This document shows positions 23,100 through 36,300 of a stretch of 64,000 bases of DNA, piece after piece. The stretch's first letter is position 1. Each line of letters starts with the position of its first letter. Below the pieces are notes generated by a model, which made no database searches, was not told the origin of the DNA, and saw nothing but the letters and a program-made list of their open reading frames with translations. The position numbers were made by a program, and so were the translations under genes. Source of the stretch: Eudorina sp. 2006-703-Eu-15 (Eukaryota > Chlorophyta > Chlorophyceae > Chlamydomonadales > Volvocaceae); NCBI GenBank assembly GCA_003117195.1, contig BDSI01000006.1:1063501-1127500 (forward strand). Direction: 5' to 3'.

Positions 23100-25355
23100 A
23101 GCCGCGGACGGCTCGACCGGCTGCGATGGGCCAGCATGTCTAACCCCACTCTGCACGGTACCGTACGCGGCGCCGGACCACCGAAGTCGCCCTGGTACGG
23201 GCGGGTCAACGTCGCGTCTGTTCCCCGCGCCTCGCTCACCCGGGAGGCCACCACTGGGGTGCCACGTAGCCTGCTGCTTGGGCACCCGGCGGTGGGGGGA
23301 TTCGGTGCGCTGCCGCTGCGGGAACATATCCGAGCGCGCTGGGCCTCAACAGCGCTGCGGTACATGAGGAGGATCCGCCACCAGCGGGCCGCCCCCTGGC
23401 AACGTGTCGTGGACACGATCCTAGCGGACGCCTCAGCGGCATGGAAGCCGTGCATGGTGCTCACGGCAACGGCCGACAGTCCATGGAGAGGGATCCGAAG
23501 GCTAGAACCCGAGGTACAGCGGGTCGTGACAGCCCTAGCCGCCCTGCCGAGAGTGGTGGACATCGCCGACCACCCGCTCGCGCCGGGGGCGTGGTGCTGG
23601 AACGCACCACTGTGGGGAAACCCACTACTCCCGGAGGAACTGCCCGAGGGGGGCCGCCCCGGCCTCGAGCATGTGTTCCCGGACCTGGTGGACTACACCG
23701 GATTGCAAACGGTCGGACAACTAATCCGGGTGGGGGAGACGCTCCGGATGGTAACCGATGGCTGGGCAGAGCCAAACTACATAGACTCCGCCCGCATGGC
23801 ACGATGCGCCGCACGGGCGTGGGCGACATTCGTACAAGATTGCCTGGGTATCCGCGCGGGGGCCGGGCGATGGGGTGATTGGCGGCAATGGGCCGAATTA
23901 GACCGGCGGCTGGTAGAACTTCAAGCAAGGCTACCAGCGGCCTGGGTGGCAGCAGCCCTAGCGGCACGAGCGAACGGGGTCCAGGGGGCGAATGTGCCCA
24001 CGGAAGAGGAGGTGACGGCCATGTTGCTCGATCGCATGGGTTGGAGGTTGAATAATGGGTTGAAGGTGGCCCTGAGCGAGTACTCTGTTCGAGTGGGGAC
24101 AGCGATGCAACTAGCCGATGTGGCGGAACGCCGCAGCGCGGCTCACTCGCTGTTTGCCTGTGAGGCGGTAGGACTGGGAGCCACCGACCCGATTTCTCAG
24201 GTGGCGGCCGCCCGGATCCAGGGGCTGCTGAGCCGCCTTTGGCTCAGTATCCGGTGGGAAAATGAGCATAAGGAGGCCTTTTGGCGCCTTACAGTCGATG
24301 GCGTCCCGTTGTTGGGCAATTCCCATATGCGACACGCGAGGGTGACGCGGTGTGGATGCGGGGGATACCCAGCGGAAGGCGGGGGGTCAGAGACACCCCG
24401 ACAGCACCATTTCTGGTCATGCCGAGTGGCCCAGGCGGTGGTGGGTCAGTTGGAAGCGCGCCTAGGGGCACGGATACGGAGGCCGCAGGTCTGGCTGGCG
24501 GAACCCCCGCCACCCGTGGAGCAAGTTGTTTGGGATGTGGTGGTGTTGGCCGCGATTGCGGCCATGGAGACTGGTCGCCGATTCATGGCGGCCACCCTGC
24601 GTCGGTCAGCACCTGGTCAGGGTCAGACGATCCGGCCGGGACCGATATTGGCAGAACAAGGGGAGCGGCGCGCAATCGCTGACTTTTGGGGGCGCCTTCA
24701 CGGGTTCGCCCAGTTGGGGCTCCCGAGACGGGGTTGGAGCTCAGTGGGCCCTTTCCACCCTTTCTTGAAAGTGGCGGGGGAGTCCTGCGATGTGCGGGAC
24801 CTGCTCCTGAAGAAGGATGAGGCGCGGGTTCCCCGCCCTCTGTCTGTTTATCGTCGGGCTCTCCGAACCGGGGTTCAAGTTGGGGACCGGGCCTACCCTC
24901 AGATTGGGGTGGAGGCTGGGCTCCCGTTGGCATTTTGGTGTTTTGGCCAAGTTATTTCTTATGTTGCGGGTTACCCCACTAGCGTTCGCTGGGCAGTGTC
25001 ACGAGCCAGGCGTGGGCCTTCCAAGACCTCGAGAGGGTGCTGCGTTGGGTGCCTCAGAGGTGGTGGTAGCTGGGTAATGGGGTGCCTGTGTGGGCGACCT
25101 CCCCTGTGCTTGGCTTTATCCACTTCTGGGGATTATGCCCGCTGCTGTGCCTATCCCTTTGGTAGTGTTGCCCCGCTGCGCGCCTCTGCTTGCTTCGGTG
25201 TCTGACTGGTTGGGGTTATGGCCCGGTGTGTTTTCTTTGGGTGGTGTTGGAGTTATGGTGTGGAGGTGACCTGCCGCCTTGGCGGTGGGACCTACTGGAG
25301 CTTGCTCTGGTATACACCGATGATCCCGTTGGGGTCCGCTGTAACATTCATTCAT
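23100..25355 (+). mobile_element. 5'-truncated LINE (non-LTR retrotransposon), ORF2 C-terminal half and 3' UTR
   Basis: A 689-residue frame (23136-25205) has features of the region after reverse transcriptase in plant/algal LINE ORF2: HIRARWAST and PWQRVVDTIL segments, APLWGNPLL, TGLQTVGQLI, and a zinc-binding cluster (CGCGGYPAEGG, then HHFWSC). No reverse transcriptase or endonuclease domain is present, so the element is truncated near 23100. The biological protein probably ends around 24800 (GPFHPFL) and the rest is read-through of the 3' UTR. The 3' terminus is GGGGTCCGCTGTAAC plus ATTC units (25335-25358). A relic that cannot retrotranspose by itself. Confidence 0.82.
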
Positions 25356-25359
25356 TCAT

Positions 25360-28240
25360 ATAAGCACCCCCACGGTCGCCAGCGTGGGCGCCGTGGGCCG
25401 CCAAAGTGGGGATCGCCGCGGCCGCCCACAGCAAACCCGCGACCGCGACCGCGACCCGGGTCATATCCGCCTGCCGGCCCACCCTATCCACCGCCAGTCC
25501 ATGGCCCTTGGCCCTTGGCCAACCGCGCTGCCAGCTGCCGAATGGGCGGGGTAAAGCCTGCGGCTGCTGCTGTCGCTGCTGCTTGGCGGGCGGTTGAGGC
25601 TTCACCCTGCCCCATTGGAGCAAGGGTTCATGCTCGTGCTGCGCCGTCCGTATGGATGGCGTCCTCCAACGTTTGCAGAAATACATTCTCTGGCTCATCC
25701 GAGATTGAACCGCCCTTCGCTTGCAAGCGTCTCCCCACCTCCCAGCGGAGAGAGTCGTTGTGGATTCCCACCACTGACCAGCGGAACACGTCCGACCCGG
25801 ATGCACCTTGAGTCCCGAATCGCGGCAGTATGAGAATAGCGCATATGCATGCGCGGGAGACAATCTTGAAGAGGTTCGCCAGCCTGGTGGCGAACTGCTG
25901 CGATACCTGACGAAGGCGGTAACGCGGCATGACGTAATTGTGCAGGTGGGGGGTTCTGCACGCCGTGGTTGAGAAACATGCGGTCTTGGGTTGGGATCCG
26001 ATTCATGTTGTCACTTCAGGTCTGCAGCGGGCCAGAGTTGTACACGAATGTGACGGCGTGGTAGTTTGAGGACATCGACCGTCGGCTGGCGGACGCCTTG
26101 TCAGCGAGGCACAGATCGCAGTCCGTCGTGCTCGGGCCCAGCTATACAGCCTTTCGCCCGGCTTCGGGATACCCAGTGGCGCAGTAGATGCCGTGCCGTC
26201 ATGTGAACAGTGACAAGCGCTCCCCCAGAGGCAACGCCCCAGCCGGGGCCAGGCATGTGAGGGATCGTCCCCACGGGTGCTCATCTGGGCGGTCACACAG
26301 GACGGGAAGCAAGCAGCGAGGATTACGTACAAGGTGCGAAGTACAGGTTTAGGTAGGGAGGAGGCGGAGATGCTCGGGCGAGGGTGTGGCTGGGGGCACC
26401 ACGGAACGGGGTCCACGAGAGAGCGAGGTGCCGTGCATTATTATTAAGGATGTTACAGCGGACCCCGCGGGTCATCGGTGACAGCCATCGGCGTCAGCCG
26501 AAGCTTCCTCACCATTCACTGCCTAAACGAACTGGCGCCACCATGGCGCTCCGGACAGGCTCCACAAATGCACCGCCGGGCCCACACTACCAGGGGACCA
26601 CCCCGTTCCTGAGAACCAACCACGGCGAGGGATAAAGCCCGCTCAGGAGGAGTTAGCCACCAGGGCGACAGTTGCCGTACGTGCAAGGGCGAGAGACACA
26701 GTGGCGAAGAGATTGGGGATGCAGCCAGGGCGGGCGGGGAGCCTGCCATTTTCCGCAATTTCGCTGTATTTCTTGACATAAATGGGGGGCCGCCAGTCAC
26801 TGTTGGGAGGTTGTGATGATAAGTGCGGGTCTGTCAAGTGTACCTGCGGAACATAGACGTTGTCGTGGGGGTATTGATTACTGGGTGAAACGTGGTGGCG
26901 GATTGAGGGCGCGGCATGGAGAACCCATTCCGCACGGCGCTGTTGTACTGCGTTTGGTTCATGGTGTCCTCTTGCTTAGGCTGTCACGGGTCTGACCGGT
27001 CTGCATGAAAAGACCACCATGTACCACGCCAAGGCAAGGCTAAGCGCCCTGATGTAAGCGCGCATCATGCAAGTGCTGCGGCTGTCACCGATGATCCACT
27101 GGGAACATGTCTCATTCAAATGCGATTACCGTATGCGTTGACCGTACGTATCGGAGTTAGCATGCGGTCGCAAGGCCACGAGACACATGTATGAGGTGAC
27201 AATAGTCCTGACCTTACATCATCCGTCGATTGCGACGCTCTCAATTTCCCCATCCCTGCGAACAGCCTCCAGTAAATTACATCCTGAGCGAAGTCATTCA
27301 TAGATGCCCAAGGAACTGCCATAAAAACCATTGAGACCCAAGCTTTAGCAAGGGCCAATGAGATTGACCAGGCCGATGGCGTCCCTTGAACATCAAGTTG
27401 GGACACCACATATCCGAGTGGTGCTGACAAGTTACTGCATACAGCTGCTCCGCACTCGCGAAGCCGGTTCGGATCCGTCCAGTTGTGAGGACCACGCAAA
27501 ATGTGTCACGTGCTCTCGCCCGACGCAGCCAAGGGCGGCGGCGGCGGCAACGACCGCCTTTTCCCCAAAGCACGCCCATACACGCATGCTGTACAATTCG
27601 ATAAAACCCGGCGAAAGTGCTGAGGCACGAAGAGGAAAGGGGTAATGCGCACACTTAGCACGAGAGCGGGCCCTTCCCCGCACGGATAGCAACAGAAACG
27701 CCCCACCCTGCGACAGTACGATGCGCGCCGCTGCGCCATCTGCCTCAATAAATAAGGGTCTCCATGGCAAGTCTCCATCAAAAGATATGATGCGAATAGG
27801 TGTTCCTGTCGTACAACTTTAACCAGTCCGGGTCCTTCAGTACGGAGTCTGACCAAGTCAACGACTCAAACCAGGTAGGTGCTATGCGCACACGACAACG
27901 TCTCAGCCAGAACAAAACCTCAAGGCTTCTGGCGGTATCTGGCCCGTCCTCGATCCCCTCCCCTTTGACAGGGTAGCGGATACCGCACCATTCCTATAGG
28001 TGGAATCAAAGGCGTGCGTCCGTGCCGTAGGACAGCCCCGGTCGAGGCGCAGGTGAAGTCATGTCAAAAGGCCCCGGAACCCACCGACCTGATCCAGAAC
28101 CCGTCCCCCAGTCGAACACCCGTCTGCCCCTTCATCACTCTGGGTATCGCTGTACAACCCAGCGCATGCAGGCATAGAAATTCCCCTGCAGAACATCCGG
28201 ACCCTTCAGGCTGTATCGCTTCAAGTCGCTCATCCGGTCG
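25360..28240. other. Unassigned region; possible minus-strand coding fragment at 25628-25830
   Basis: The minus frame 25628-25930 has protein-like composition (SGSDVFRWSVVGIHNDSLRW, then SDEPENVFLQTLEDAI), and another (27116-27499) holds LDVQGTPSAWSISLALAKAW. I recognise neither family and cannot join them into a gene. An R1 copy sits at 26438-26700. Confidence 0.3.
26438..26700 (-). repeat. R1 retroposon-like repeat, longest copy
   Basis: Read on the minus strand it runs from a GGCTAACTCC block through CCATGGTGGCGCCAGTTCG, GTGAGGAAGCTTCGGCTG and CCGATGACCCGCGGGGTCC to the tail GCTGTAACATCCTTAATAAT. No coding frame. The end shares GGGGTCCGCTGTAAC with the LINE. Confidence 0.75.
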
Positions 28241-28243
28241 CTG

Positions 28244-28248
28244 TTACA
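28244..28248 (-). promoter_or_regulatory. TGTAA polyadenylation signal of the PP2C gene
   Basis: TGTAA on the minus strand about 85 bp after the stop at 28333. TGTAA is the usual poly(A) signal in volvocine algae. A pentamer is weak evidence alone. Confidence 0.4.
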
Positions 28249-28332
28249 CCCAACCTACGGCACGCGCTTGCGGCGGCAAAACCCTTGTAATGATTCCTGG
28301 CCCCTGGCCCCAGATGGCCCCAGATGAAGAGC

Positions 28333-30780
28333 TTACGATGGGTGGATGAATCGCACGACCACTGCGGTAATGTCGTCCACGACGCCCTCCTCCTCCGTAA
28401 GCCATCGCTGGTACGCCTCGTCCACCAACTGCAGGCGAAGGAAAAGGGTCGCGGAGTTAAGTCCGCCTCCACAATCGCATACGTCATAGTCAGTCACTGT
28501 GTGATTCTTCTCGTCAACTGACCACGCCGAATGCGTATCCGTTGCGATGTTGCCCTGCTCCGATTGACCCTGTGGCAGTCCGCATTCGGAATGTGCATCC
28601 TGCTCCAACTGTGACAAACCATGCACATATGCGATCGACACCCCGTCTTCGTTGGATGTTAGGCGGGAAAGCCTTCGGTTATAGTCGACTGCGATTTCGC
28701 CGCCGAAATCCGCAATAATCGCCGTGTGAGTCGCGCTGTATACAGTCGCTGAAATTTCACGCTTCGTACAGCGGGCTGCGCTGACACAAATTTGGCCTCA
28801 ATCTTTACCTGGCGACACGCCTCCTCGGCGCTATCGTACTGCGCTACGATCTCCACTGCCTCCTTGCTGGAAATGAACTCCCATACACCGTCCGAAGCCA
28901 AGACGATGAATTTATCCTGCGGAGTTAGCTCCATCACGCTGTGGTCCGGCTCCGACGTCACGCCGACCCTACCATAACCAACAAGCAAAACCGCTATGAT
29001 TCAGTCAACACGGCAGACACCCGGACGGTGGCCCACAGCTAAGACGTGGCCGCATCGAACCACTGAAGGCGCCGCTGAACGTGTCGTTTCAGATCCATGA
29101 CGCAAGCGCAGAGGATTGAGTGATCACTCAGTTCACTCGGAGTCCCAGCCCGATGTAATCATCATTCCCTACTTCGTATCATGCACACAAAACGGTCCTT
29201 TTCAGGGATAGCCACGACCCATACACTTACTGGTGTGCCAGAACATCACCCAGCGCCCTGCTCATGGCGAGGCCTGGGATCCACGCGTACTGCAGCCACA
29301 CCCGGTACGGGCCCATGGGCTGTCCCATCTCATCCACGAGCCTGCAGAGACCGAACCCGCATTCGCTGTTAGCTTTGAACCTCGAAATGTCACGCTACCG
29401 CAATTTGGTCCACAAGCCCTCCATAAACCGTACCGTTCCACGCGCCCATTGGCTTTCAAGATGCGCGCCTTCTCCTCGGGCGCAGTTGGCTTGTGATCGG
29501 TCGTCAAATCAATGGCCTCCCAGCCCCGCTTGCCCTCACGCCCCAGCACACCGCGCGAGTCGCCCACCCAGGCTGTGGTGAGCGTCTTGCCCTGCGATGT
29601 GTGACGTGACACGAATGCGCCTTAAGAGCGACAGGCGTGAGCTTGTACTCGACAGCATTTTACATACCTTCAAGTAGCTGACTACTGCTGTGCTTCCGCT
29701 GAACTCGCAGTCTATCCTGCTGTTGGCCAGCGATCGGTCCACTTCGCAGAAACCCTGCGTCAGGGCCTTCTTTACATCTTTTTCCAACGTCAAATGATTC
29801 ACAAGGATAATGGGAAGGTGCTGCTTCACGTAGCCCGAGACGAGGTGACCTGCGAGACATGGCCATGTGACGCAAGTTGTTCACAACGGAATGGCCAAAA
29901 GCCGAAACGAATCCTAAATTTGCAACGCACCATGGGGTCCGTGGCCATCCATGGCGCCGAACAAGGATTGATCCTCCGTTATGTACTTCTCAAAGGCGAA
30001 GCAGTTGTCCTGGTTGGTCTTTTTGAAGCCCGGCTCGCGACCAGCTCGTGACATGCACGCCACGTTCACCCGCAGGGTTCTGCGCTCTTGCTCCTGCGCA
30101 ATTGAAGGAAAGGGAAGCTCGGAAGACCAGCACCCCCGAGCATGTTGCGGCCTCCGAGCGGCCCTACCTCTGGAGCCAGCTGGCCCTGCACGGTTGGTTC
30201 ATCACCACCCTCCAGTTCAGCTTCCTCAGCGCCCTCTGCTTCCCCTCCTGCGAACTTCAGCCCCGCGGGCGTTGCGTTCGGCTGCAGGACAAAAGCACAT
30301 GCGTCATAATAGTGAAAAAGACTTCAGAGCTCCTGAATAACAGCCATATCTCACGTCATTTGTCACATAGGACAGTCGCCTTGCCCTTGTGTTGCCAGAG
30401 CGACCACCGGGACCTGAGGTAGCTGGCGCGGCCGCACCGGGCGGCGCGTTCACCTGCGATGGGCCGGCGTTGTTTGTCGGGGCCGAGCGCCGAGAGGGCA
30501 GGACATAGGCAACCTACCGCCGCTCCGTTGGCATCATTCGAAATATAACTCAAACGCCTTGCGCGTGTTGTCTTTGCCTTCGTTGACTCCTCGGGACCCT
30601 TCTCCACGTTACCGGCGCCTGTAAGCCATCAGAGAGGTGTCTGCACCAGCGCACCTCAGATCCATCTCCTGTCCATTTCGCACCTGGCTTGGCTGATGCT
30701 TGTCCCTGTGCACTCTGGTGCTTCTGCTGCTGGTCCTGCTGGTCCACTGCCTCCACCGGGACCGACGAACCGCACCCCAT
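28333..30780 (-). CDS. PP2C-type protein phosphatase, likely N-myristoylated
   Basis: Metal-dependent Ser/Thr phosphatase. Exons supported by splice sites and phase: 30780-30655, 30453-30355, 30281-30168, 30093-29931, 29849-29668, 29591-29434, 29341-29231, 28968-28809, 28428-28333. The start MGCGSSVPVE fits N-myristoylation and membrane anchoring. PP2C motifs appear in order: KKTNQDNCF, MDGHGPHG, EFSGSTAVV, WVGDSRGVLG, TDHKPTAPEE, LAMSRALGDVLAHQVG, VLASDGVWEF and VVDDITAVVV, so the metal-binding Asp residues are kept. A second copy of the RARRLSY-(I/V)-(S/T)-ND segment lies at about 30580-30530, in what is otherwise intron 1. The gene is complete at about 340-370 residues, and the substrate is unknown. 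Confidence 0.88.
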
Positions 30781-33336
30781 TTCGAAAGTATGAGCAGCTT
30801 AGCGCAAGTTCATGGGCTTCTAGGAGATCAACAGATGTTTTACAGAACAATAAACAAGCCTTCGAGTACTTTGGGTTTGAAGTACTTTGGGTCGTACGGC
30901 ATGGGAGCCTGGTGAACAACGTCAGCTTGTTGGCTTGGGTTTTCAGCTTTATCATTATGAAATACGCATATGCAAATGCTATAGAAACTGAAACTCAGGC
31001 CAGGCTGCAATATATAGAATTTACTGGTGCGAATGTACGCTCGACTACGCGGACGCATCGGTATTGACGAAGACAAGAACCTCTACTTCCTTTTTGACTT
31101 TCACAGAACAGGTCCATCGGTGTTCCGTCAGTTTTCCAAGCTGCATGTGGCCGTCCGTGAATGTTCATTCATTCTTCCCTTTGCCCTGAAGTGTGCATAC
31201 GTCAATATGTCAATAGTTAAGGACTGGGTCATGAAAATTATGGACCTTTGCGTGAAAGGGGCAAGAGTAACCCTTAAAGTGCACCGCGAAGAACTAGTCG
31301 TAACGTCCTGCCACGAACGTCACCCAACTTGTTGGGTAAACCAATTCAGCTCTATGTGTACCTGCAATTCCGCGCTTTCTTCCGCAAAACTGCCTGAACT
31401 GGCGCTCCGTTATTGGCAACAGTCAATCGGGACCCCAAGGCGGTGCTGTATTCCAAGAATTCATAACTCTACGGGCATCATTATCCTTGTAGAACAATAA
31501 ACCTGGGCTACAGTGCTTGCGGGGGGCTCCTGTTTTCTTCTCTGACCACCTGCTCGTCCACTTTCGAAACAACCGACAGAGATCGCGGTTCTTCGGCAGC
31601 AAACGCAGTGCGCTGAAATCATGGGGACCTTGGCCATAGTGTGCGCGAAGAAACCTGAGAGCATTGTTGTTCCACACCTCGGCCGGTGCTGAACCCTGCG
31701 GAATCTCGCCTGGCGGGGACAGACCGGACAGCCCGGTTGACAGACCTGTGGACAACGCGGGAAGGAAGAAACCCTTGCGCCGGGTACGGGTTCACACTTG
31801 CGCCGGTGCCACCCAGGAGCCTCCCCGCCTGAGGCGCGCATCCCAGAACTCCTTACGGCCACGGGGTTGCGGGGCTGCCGCGGGTGACCTGGCTCCCACC
31901 CCCCGTCGTCGTCTGCTAACACACCGCTGATCCCCGCCCGACCATACCCGGACGGAGCCTCCCCGCTGGCTGCACCTGACCTGCTCCATGCTTCCAGCCC
32001 GTCCAGCAACTTGCACGCAGGATCTGTACACATGGCCGGGCCGGACGGAGTGTGGGGGGCAGCGGCCTGCCCTAGGCATTGCCCTTTGGGAGGTTTGCTA
32101 GGGTTGGATGCGGGCACCGCGGGCAATGTGAATATCCCGACTGGTGCCCGGGCGGCGGCCCCTGCGCTCCGTCTTACCCCCGGTTACAAGCGCAGGCCAG
32201 CACCCGACACCCCGGCGGGCCCCCGCCCCTCACCCCGCCCCCGGGGGCCCTGCCCGGGGATGGCAAATGGGGCTTTGGGGCCCGGTGCTGCAGCGCGCTT
32301 GCGAGTTGCGATGTTGATCCTCCATCACTCAAGGTCTCCAAATCCGGCGGCAGCAGCTCTAAATGAGATGAAGGCCCCTTCATGTCAAACAGAACAGCGA
32401 AGCCCCCTTTCACCTGCGGGACGCGTCTTTCCACAAACCCACAAACCCAGATCCGGGCCCAGACCATAGAATCCAGAAAAAGACGGAGTGACCCAGATCA
32501 GAAAAATAAAAGAAAGGCTTGGCCGCTTGTCACTGCAACACGCTACACGCTCAACACGCATATTTAAACCAAAACCCGAATTCGGAAGCAACAGCGGGAA
32601 GCTTCACGCCGCTGCGAGCCACCCTGCAACGCGGGGACGCGGCCCCCGGCCAAAACCCAGATTCATCTCCGCCCTTGAGCCTCCGCAATCCATCTCCTCT
32701 TCAGCTACTGCCGCGCTGCCCATCCACTACAGCCGCAGCATGACTGGCCAGCGGCTGCCCTTCCCCCCTTCCCATCCCGGCTCCGGACCATCCCACCGCA
32801 TGCCCTCTCCCCCTTCCCCCTCGTGTCGAGTTATCCCGGCTCCGCCATGTCACGGCAGTCACCCTCACGCACCCGCCTCCCCGGCAGGTTTCCAGTTCTT
32901 CTACGACGAAACACACAGATGCCTTGTTCAAAATGGCGTTCCCCGGACGCTCCTGACGCCGGTGGCAGCATGTTGCTGCAGCCCTCACCCTCGCCCTCGT
33001 CGGCCCGCCCCCCCCAACAACCACACCGCCGCGGTTCATTCTTCCACCAACCCACACGCCACAAGAGCTATCTAAGCTTTCCCATCCAAGCCCCCGGATC
33101 TTCTTGGCTCTGGCTGTCAGCCCCCCCCGCTGATCTCCACCACAGGGTTGCCCCCCTCCTCCGGGCCCCCTCCCCTCCCAACGGGGAGCTCATTTCCTTC
33201 CCCATGCCGCCCTGCGCCCCGCCCGCCCGCCTGCCCGCCTGCCTGCCCGCCCGCCTGCCCGCCCGCCCGCCTGCCCGCCCGCCCGCCTGCCCGCCTTGCC
33301 TCCTGCCCGCCTGCCTGCCTGCCTGTCTGTCCGCCC
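30781..33336. other. Intergenic between PP2C and CDPK-like gene; nothing recognised
   Basis: Includes the PP2C 5' flank and the 3' flank of the kinase gene. Frames are unremarkable. A GCCC/GCCT tetranucleotide tract sits at about 33218-33330, directly after the kinase stop. Confidence 0.4.
33218..33335. repeat. (GCCC/GCCT)n tract in the kinase 3' UTR
   Basis: Imperfect tetranucleotide repeats immediately downstream (on the minus strand) of the CDPK-like stop codon at 33337. Confidence 0.8.
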
Positions 33337-36300
33337 TCACTCCGGGTCGTCCGGCACCGTCTCCAGCGCGGGCTGGTAGTGCCCCCCCTCCCCCAGCGGC
33401 CCGTGCAGCGACGAGTCCTTCAGCCGCGGGTCGTACAGGTCGAACGACATCTCGGACGAGCCCACGCTGCCCAGCGAGTCGTTGCTGTTGCACCTCATCA
33501 ATTTGACGAACGCGTCGAAGTCCACCGCGTCGGCCTCCACGGCAGCGTCCATAAGGCTCTCCTGGACCGCCAAGTTGACCTGCGCACACGCCGGGGCGGA
33601 GGCGGGGGCGGTGTGTGTGCATAAGAAAAGGAACCCGCGGGCGGTGTGTGCACAAGAAAACTACAGAGCCTCGAGAACCAAGGCGCGTGTGTGGGGGGGG
33701 GCGAGGGGGGGCAGGGGGCGCTGGATTTGGGGGCCCCGCCTGCCTGTAGCCCCGCCCCCGGCCTTACGGCTGACCACATGTTCCCGGGGCCCCGGGCCCC
33801 CGGATAAGGACACACATTCATGCAGGTTATATGGTAAGCATATCTGCACCTGGGCTGGGTTGGGCGTGTCCTTTTCCTAAACACACATATGAACATGTAC
33901 TCCCCGCGTCCCCGCGTCCCTCGCGTCCCTCTGCCCCGCCCCCCGCCCCGGCCCCCCGCCCCGGCCCCCCGCACCTCCTCCTCGGGCAGCTTCTCCTGCA
34001 GTGCCGCCATGAGCTGATCCATGGTGATGAGGCCGTCGGGGCCGGGGCCGCCGCCCAGCTCCTCGAAGGCCTTACGGAGGCAGCCCAGCCACTCAGCCCT
34101 GTGGTTGGCCTGGAAGGTGCGCCAGTCCACCTGGGGGGGCGGGGGGCGGGAGGGGAAGCGCAGAGAATGTGTGTTTAGCCAGTAGCCCAACCCGAGGATG
34201 GGTGAGTTGGCGGAAGGGGGCCCCGGGGAAAAAACGGCGTTGGGTGGGTGCACGATCAGTTGGGTGGGTGGGTGCGTGGGTGGGTGGGTGGGTGCGTGGG
34301 TGGGTGCGTGCATGGGTGGGTGGGTGCGTGGGTGGGTGGCTGGGTCCAGTAGAGGCACACGACCACGGAAGCGGGGCGGGCGGTAGGGCCGGGCAGGGCG
34401 GGCCACCTCCTCCTGCTGAACTGAACCCGAACGAGACCCCCCCACACACACACGCCCTTCCCGACGGTCCGACTCCCCCCTTGGCCCGCCCCCGCCCCCT
34501 ACAGCTCCGTCACCCACCGACCGGCCTCCTGCCACTCCTGGACCCGTCTCCCCCCACCCACCCACCCACCCACCCACCCACCCACCCACCCACCCACCCA
34601 CCCTGCGTGCGACACGAGGTCCCGCCCCCGTCCGCCGGCCTTTGGACTCCCTCATGTCGATAGGGTACCCGCCTGTCGACCCTTCCCCCCTTCCTTCGCC
34701 CCTCCACAGAGCCCCCCGTCTCTCCCCGCCCCGTACCGCCCCCGCGCACCTGGCTGGCGATAAACTGTGAGGCCGTGAGCTCATCCGCCCCCACCGTGGC
34801 CTGACGGAGCAGGTCCTGCACCTCACTGGGCTCCAGCCGGTAGCCTGGGAGCAGGGAGGTGGCAGTACCAGGAAAGGGGGAAATGGCGTATTCATACCGC
34901 GCTGCTGTCGGATGGGGGAATGATACAGCGAATGGGTATAGGCCATGACAAGAGTGGAGGGAGGGGTAGGATGCGAGGGGGTGCCGCGGGGTCGATCTGT
35001 GCCTTCCCTGGAGTGGAGCTGCGGAGGTTATTTGGGGGGGGCTGAGTCGACCTGGGCCCCAACTACCCCAACCACCCCAACCACCCCAACCACCCGAACC
35101 AACCCAACAACCAGCCCACCCAGAGACACCCACCGAGCCACTGTAGCCCCTCTGAGAGCTGCTCGTACGTCAGCTCCTCTGCCTTGTCGTACTGCAACCG
35201 CCGCATGACTTCCTGCAGCTCCGCCACCTTGGCGGGGTCGCCCAGCAGCAGCCCCAGGGCGGGGGCCTGCGCACCGGGACGCCACGGGGAGGGGGGAGGA
35301 AGGGGGGGCCGGGGGATTGCGATAAACACACACACACACACACACACATGGCATGATAACTCGCGCAGACTCACATTTGTCCGTTATCCCTATCCCTCGC
35401 TTCTCTGGTGACCCAAAAGCCACATGCTCCCGACCCAACAACCCCATGCTCCCGACCGCATCTGGTGCCGTACCGAGTCACGAGCCCCCCGGTCCGTTGT
35501 CCCAAGTCCCCGGGTCCCCCCCCGGGGGGAGGAGGGGAGGGCGGCCTCACCAGGTCCTCATTCGACACACCGCACTTGTCTCCCGGGGCGGCCTGATCGC
35601 ATCCCCCCTCTCCTCCTCCTCCTGCTCCTCCTCCTGCTCCTCCTGCTCCTGCTCCACCCGCCACCGCCGCTGCCGCCTCCCGTGGCGTCGCCGCCGGCAC
35701 CTCCCCGCCGTCCCGCCCCTGCGCCGCCGGCGCGGACGCGCCCGCTGCAGCCGCACCGCCGCCCCCGACTCGTTGCGCCGCCTCCAACGCCCAAACGCTC
35801 CCGGCGGGCGCCTCCGCCTCCGCCACCGCCGCCTCCGTCGCTGGCTTGCCCACATCTGCCGTCGCCGCCGCCGCCGCCACCTGCTGCTCCTGCTGCGCCT
35901 GCTGCGGCTGCTTGTGCGCCTTGACGGTGTGGATCGCGTAGCCGGCGGGCCCGGGCAGTTGGGTAGAGCTGCCGGCCCGGGCGTCCCGACCGTTGTGGGC
36001 GCTGCGGTCGCTGTGGGCGCTGCGGTCGTTGCCGTCGGGGTTACCGGTACCGATATTACCGGTATTACCGTTGGCCTCGTTTCCGTTGTGGGCGCTGCGT
36101 TCGCGGCCGGCGCGGACGCTGCGTTCGGTGCCGCCGTGGGCGCTGCGCTCCTGGGGCGTCGAGGTCCCTGCGCGTGGGTGGGTGGGTGGGGGTTGGGTGG
36201 GGGGTTGGGGAGGTGGGTGGGTGGGTGGATGGGTGGGTGGGTGGGTGGGTGCGATGGTGACGGGGTTGGAATGGTATGCGAAATTCGGGGAGAGATGGAG

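Noticed and set aside
23136..25205. Treating the 689-residue frame as a host gene
   Set aside because: A second collinear copy with the same 3' terminus and tail at 4490-5784, plus zf-RVT-like and post-RT segments, shows it is a LINE fragment.
33148..33624. Plus-strand proline-rich frame
   Set aside because: Overlaps the (GCCC/GCCT)n tract and the antisense of the last CDPK-like exon.
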